Shown: positions 59,745 through 64,000 of the stretch, piece after piece
How the letters are laid out: each line of letters opens with the position of its first letter
Numbering within the stretch: position 1 is the first letter of the stretch
Origin: Ilex aquifolium
Taxonomy: Eukaryota; Streptophyta; Magnoliopsida; Aquifoliales; Aquifoliaceae
Assembly: GCA_951799425.1 (NCBI GenBank)
Contig: OX637396.1
Coordinates: 38,618,701-38,682,700 of the forward strand
Direction of reading: 5' to 3'
DNA length: 64,000 bases
Notes under the pieces: model-generated
Databases searched by the model: none
What the model was told of the DNA's origin: nothing
The model's input: only the letters and a program-made list of their open reading frames with translations
Position numbers and translations under genes: made by a program

Positions 59745-62395
59745 TTGTGACAATTTCTAGTTTATTGCTAAATTCGGTGACTTGAGTCAGTTGACACTTG
59801 ATTCTTGTCTAGGTTTGAAAACTAAGTCTACAATCATTACTGTATGAATTTAAAGTATGTAAAAACTTGCTACAACTTTAAATATATAAACCTAAGCGCA
59901 AGTAGTGCAACGTAATATAGACTCGGAAGACCGAGGTCGAACCCTCAGGGAATTGTGAAAACACTAGAAACCACATAAATTATGTAACAAACTTGTAAAG
60001 ATGTTTTGTTTCAAAAGAGTGTTTGAATTAACAAAACCGAGTAAAGTGACTAAAATAGTATAAAAAAAAATATTAAAGCGTCAGGTACACCCTCTCAAAT
60101 CCATACAGTAATGATTAAAGACTTAGTTTTCAATGAGATTGCTGACATCCTCGCCTTGGACACTCGACAGACTCCTCACGTTTGTCGTTGAGTTTTTATT
60201 TTAATTGATGTTTTTTGTTATTTTGTATTGTGGGGATTCCCCACTTTTTATTTATTTTTCATGCTTTTGGTGATGAGTCACCACCAAACTTTTGCTTTGA
60301 CTTTCTTCCACTTCTGGAGGCTTGGCTCTATATCTTTCTCCCTTGTACTTTTTTCCTTTTAGTTATATATACAGGTAGGGGTCCTGCCAAACCCCTCACC
60401 CACACTGGGTGGCTTTGAAGAAAAAAAAAAAAAAACTTAGACAAGAATCAAGTGTCAACTGACTCAAGTCACCGAATTTAGCAATAAAAACTACAAAACA
60501 CCTTTGTTTATAACCAAAAGCTTATCCAGAAAAATCAATGAATTGGTTGCTGATTGTAAATATTTATTAAGAACCAAAAGTTATTTGTCTTGCAGAGAAA
60601 TTCAAGAAATCAAGGTATAAGACACAATGACTCAAGAATCTTTACAGAGCAAACTTTACTAAGAATTAAAAGTTAAATTAATAAAATATCACATACCATT
60701 AAACCCATAAGTCAATAACAATACCATACTTCATTGAGAGGATCTCCCCTAGCGCTAGATAAACCTCTTAGTCAGACATGACAATAGTAAACCAAAGAAA
60801 AATAAATAAAAATACTAAAGCCAAGATACTCTCTACACAGTCATCCTCTCCTATATATAGCATGATTTTAGACAAGATCTAATTACAATATAACTCCTTT
60901 GTTGGTGTTGGCACTCTAGCAACATGCGTCCGGACGCATGCTTTCAACCGTTTGGACGCGATTGGCAGTATGTTCCAACTCTTTAAGCATCTCAGCCTTC
61001 ACCTTCTGTCACTTTCGTCTGAACGCAAAGCATATCACCATCCAGAAGCGCATTCCAGAAAGCTCCTCCTCAACTATGCTTCTCACTTCACTTTATTTCT
61101 TCCAATTTTCAATCATTTTCTTGCAAAATAAACACAATTCTTCAATTATTAACATAACATCAATTCTTTAATAAATTATCATACTTACCAACTTTTTCCA
61201 ATCATATAATTAGTCTTTTCCATCAATTAATTACATTATGAGACCATAATCATACAAAAACTTGCTACAACTTTAAATATGTAAATTCAAGCGTAGGTTG
61301 TGCAAAGTAATATAGACTCGGAAGACCGAGGTCGAACCCTCAGGGAATTGTGAAAACACTAGAAACCACACTAAATTATGTAACAAACTTGTGAATATGT
61401 GAGTGTTTGAATTAATAAAACCGAGTAAAGTGATTAAAACAGTATAAAAAAAATACTAGAGCGTCAAGTACACCCTCTCAAATCCATATAGTAATGATTA
61501 AAGACTTAATTTTTAAACCTAGACAAAAATCAAGTGTCAACTGACTTAAGTCACCGAATTTAGCAATAAAAATGAGAAAACACCTCTGTTTATAACCAAA
61601 AGTTTATCCAGAAAAATCAATGAACTGGTTGCTGATTGTAAGTATTTACTGTGCCCGGAGTCTACAATAAATCAAACTTTCCTAACAATCGGATTCATGA
61701 TTTACCCGAGTAATCCTCCAGTTATATTATTATGCAGGGAAATTCAAGAAATTAACGTATAAGACACAATGACTCAAGAATCTTTACAGAGCAAAAACAT
61801 TACTAAGAATCAAAAGTTAAAATAAAAATATATCACATATCATTAAACCCATAAGTCAATAACTATACCATACTTCATTGAGAGGATCTCCCATAACCCT
61901 AACTAAACCTCTTAGCCAGACATGACAACAGTAAACCAAAGGAAAATAAATAAAAATACTAAAGCAAAGGTACTCTCTACACAACCATTCTCTCCTATAT
62001 ATAGCATGATTTTAGACAAGATCTAATTACAATATAACTCCTTTGCTGGCGTTGGCACTCTAGCAACACGCGTTCAGACGCGTGTTTTCGACCTTCCGGA
62101 CGCGATTGACAGTATGTTTCAACTCTTCAAGCATCTCAACCTTCACCTTCTGTCACTTCCGTCCGGACTCAAAGCATTCCACCGTCCGGACACGCATTCC
62201 AGAAAGTTCCTCCTCAAATATGCTTCTCATTTCACTTTATTTCCTCTAATTTTTAGTCATTTTCCTGCAAAATAAACACAATTCACCATTACTAACATAG
62301 CATCAATTCTTTAATAAATTATTACACTTATCAACTTTTTTCAACCAAATTATTAGTCTTTTTCATCAATTAATTACATTATGAGACCATAATCA
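59745..62395. repeat. Two tandem non-coding repeats of about 1.1 kb, plus an inverted fragment
   Basis: R1 (about 59861-61253, including a LINE insertion) and R2 (61254-62395) run parallel from aaaacttgctacaactttaa through tagactcggaagaccgaggt to gagaccataatca. A fragment at 59745-59850 is an inverted copy of part of R1 (about 60100-60500). The cgaggtcgaaccctcaggg stretch is reminiscent of plant gypsy LTR or leader sequences, but no termini or coding domain prove it. R2 ends exactly where G7 begins. Confidence 0.6.
60132..60435 (+). mobile_element. 5'-truncated LINE 3' end with A tail
   Basis: Inserted in R1; R2 and the inverted fragment lack it. It starts with a short open tail (EIADILALDTRQ..., then stop) that could be the end of an RNase H-like domain, followed by a 3' UTR and a 15-A tail. 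The target duplication is not clear. Confidence 0.55.
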
Positions 62396-63519
62396 AGGAA
62401 CGTGAAATTGGTGAAGAAATTTGTGAAAAACAATCATGAAATTTGTTGCCTGAAAGGTAAAGACCAAAGAACAGCTCTTCACTACGCTGCTATGAAGGGA
62501 AGAATTGAAGTGATGGATGTATTGCTCTCTACTTGCCCGAAATCTATTGTAGATACCATGGTTGACGGGAAAATTGCCCGTCATCTCTCTGTGGAAAACA
62601 ACCAATTCGACGCCTTTAGGCTCTTGGTTAGCTGGCTCAAAAGACTAAACATGGAGGCCATCATAAATTCTGTTGATTGCGATGGGAACACTATTTTTCA
62701 CCTTGCAGCCTCCAGAAAGCAAGTGGATGTAAGTTCAAATCTATCAAACTTCCTTCACTCCCTTTTTCGCTTGATTTGCCTTTTCATGCTTGTTTTTTTA
62801 TCGTTACCACACTTGATATTTTTTGACACGAGTTAAACAAATTTTAACACGACACAACTCATTGACAACTTTATTTATAGAGCCGTTTTAATTATTTCCT
62901 TATTTAGCTTTCATCTTCTATGAAAGACTATATATCATGTTAATTGCAACTGTTTCTCTGATGCAGACCGTAGAACTACTACTCGATAACAATAACACAA
63001 TCAGTAAGATAGTGGAGGTGAATGCCATAAATTTGAAGGGTTTGACAGCAATGGATGTGGTGGATATAGTAATAGAAAGTCCCAAGGATCTCCACCTGAG
63101 AGAAATACTTCAAATTGCCGGAGCACTTAGTGCTCTACATGCTAATACTGTCTCCAAAACTTGTCTTCAACATCCTGCAAAAACTGAACAAGCCAACAAT
63201 GGAGTACTTCAGTCAAAATCTTCCAAGGATTGGCTCAAATACTTCAAGTTTCAAAAAGAAAGAGATTCACCAAGCGAACGTAATGCACTGCTAGTAGTGG
63301 CTGCTTTGATTGCCACGGTCACCTTTCAAGCAGGCGTGAACCCTCCGAGTGGCATCTTAGAACTGGAATCAGACACCTCATCAGGGGATCCTAGCACACC
63401 TTCAGCAGTTTTGGTCTCGAATTTCGAAACATTATCTTTCGTGTTTGCAAATACCTTGGGGCTTACTGCTTCACTCAGCATCATAACTTATCTCACTGTT
63501 GGATTTCCATTTCTAAAGG
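62396..63519 (+). pseudogene. G7: BDA1-like gene truncated at both ends
   Basis: Homology begins at the codons for NVELVKELVKNN (about residue 88 of G1), directly after repeat R2, so the promoter and first two ankyrin repeats are gone. Exon 1 part 62396-62728, intron of 238 bp, exon 2 from 62967. The PGG part matches G4 (NPPSGILELESD) but lacks one Ala codon before RNALLVV. At 63519, after FPFLKE, it joins about 20 bp of filler and then the region that lies 340 bp downstream of the G4 stop, removing the last two membrane segments. The accidental frame stops at 63563. Confidence 0.88.
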
Positions 63520-63563
63520 AGGTTTTTTTAAAGTATTTTCAGTTTGTTCACCTTCTTTTCTAA

Positions 63564-64000
63564 AGTTTACATTTTATATTTCTTAATTTGATTTGTTTAC
63601 ACTTTGCACCACAACATGATGGTGGTGAACAAACTTCCCAAGAATTTTTTTTTCAGGTTTTTTCTTTTTTGTCTAGGCTTACGCCGGTTACTCCCTCGAA
63701 CTCAACGGTTGGCTACCGTTGCTTCAGTTGGTCTAGAGAATGTCCCTAAAGGGACAAGAGTGACTAATCCTTAAAAGGTTTGAGAAATGATAGAACTTGA
63801 GACCTCACCATCAAAGGACAGGTCTTGGCCACCAAGTTTTTTGTTTTTTGTTTTTTTCTCTTTTTAGCTTGAATGGCTTTTGGTTTGTCATATCATTTGA
63901 TTTATTGTAATTTCTTGATTTTTTTTTTAAATTATTAGGGTTCTTGCCAAACACTACATTTTCAAGTGAATGAACTGTATGTCTTGATAATTAATTTTCT
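63564..64000. other. Flank after G7, copy of the region after G4
   Basis: Close copy of 39703-40083 followed directly by a copy of 41889-41965. No gene up to the window end. Confidence 0.75.

Overview
The window is nuclear DNA of a flowering plant, most likely a woody eudicot (a guess from protein similarity and repeat style only). The evidence is spliced genes with GT-AG introns, AT-rich introns and spacers, and many plant-type transposable elements: Helitrons, a CACTA element, Mutator-like foldback elements, solo LTRs, LINE and SINE remnants. There are no operons and no bacterial features.

Layout. (1) 0.5-17.2 kb: one long plus-strand gene for a T-type cyclin (CYCT1-like, partner of CDKC in the P-TEFb-type kinase). 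It has six coding exons at 4525-16575 and an upstream leader intron. Its introns hold a Helitron, a MULE-like MITE, a LINE reverse transcriptase fragment and a Ty3/gypsy protease fragment. (2) 17.8-20.6 kb: three related Helitrons, each carrying a CAC/CCG-type trinucleotide array at the same internal position; two lie head to tail. (3) 21.3-64 kb: a tandem array of seven plus-strand copies (G1-G7) of a two-exon gene for an ankyrin-repeat/PGG-domain membrane protein of the BDA1/ACD6 type, a family known for roles in immunity. G1 (21432-22914) and G5 (50782-52381) are intact. G2 has two frameshifts and a nonsense codon, and a CACTA element sits in its last codons. G3 has a frameshift and a solo LTR in exon 2. 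G4 has a single nonsense codon. G6 is frameshifted unless a 91-bp weak intron is spliced. G7 is truncated at both ends.

G1-G3 are a recent expansion: a repeat unit of about 4 kb once insertions are removed, with the same intron of about 141 bp and a shared antisense RNase H remnant in the spacers. G4, G5 and G7 form a second subfamily with an intron of about 240-250 bp. G6 is the most diverged.

The most notable non-genic structures are: a 1546-bp foldback element with two nearly identical 735-bp arms, packed with TGACG motifs and ending about 70 bp upstream of the G3 TATA box; a retroposon at 53167-53522 with a 16-bp target duplication and A tail, which carries two identical copies of a segment with a U6-like USE/TATA pair; a minimal Helitron family; a 459-bp tandem duplication that looks perfect and contains a tRNA-Met-type primer-binding site; and an LTR-like segment that has replaced the usual TATA region of intact gene G5.

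All similarity statements come from reading the sequence by eye; no database search or alignment was run.
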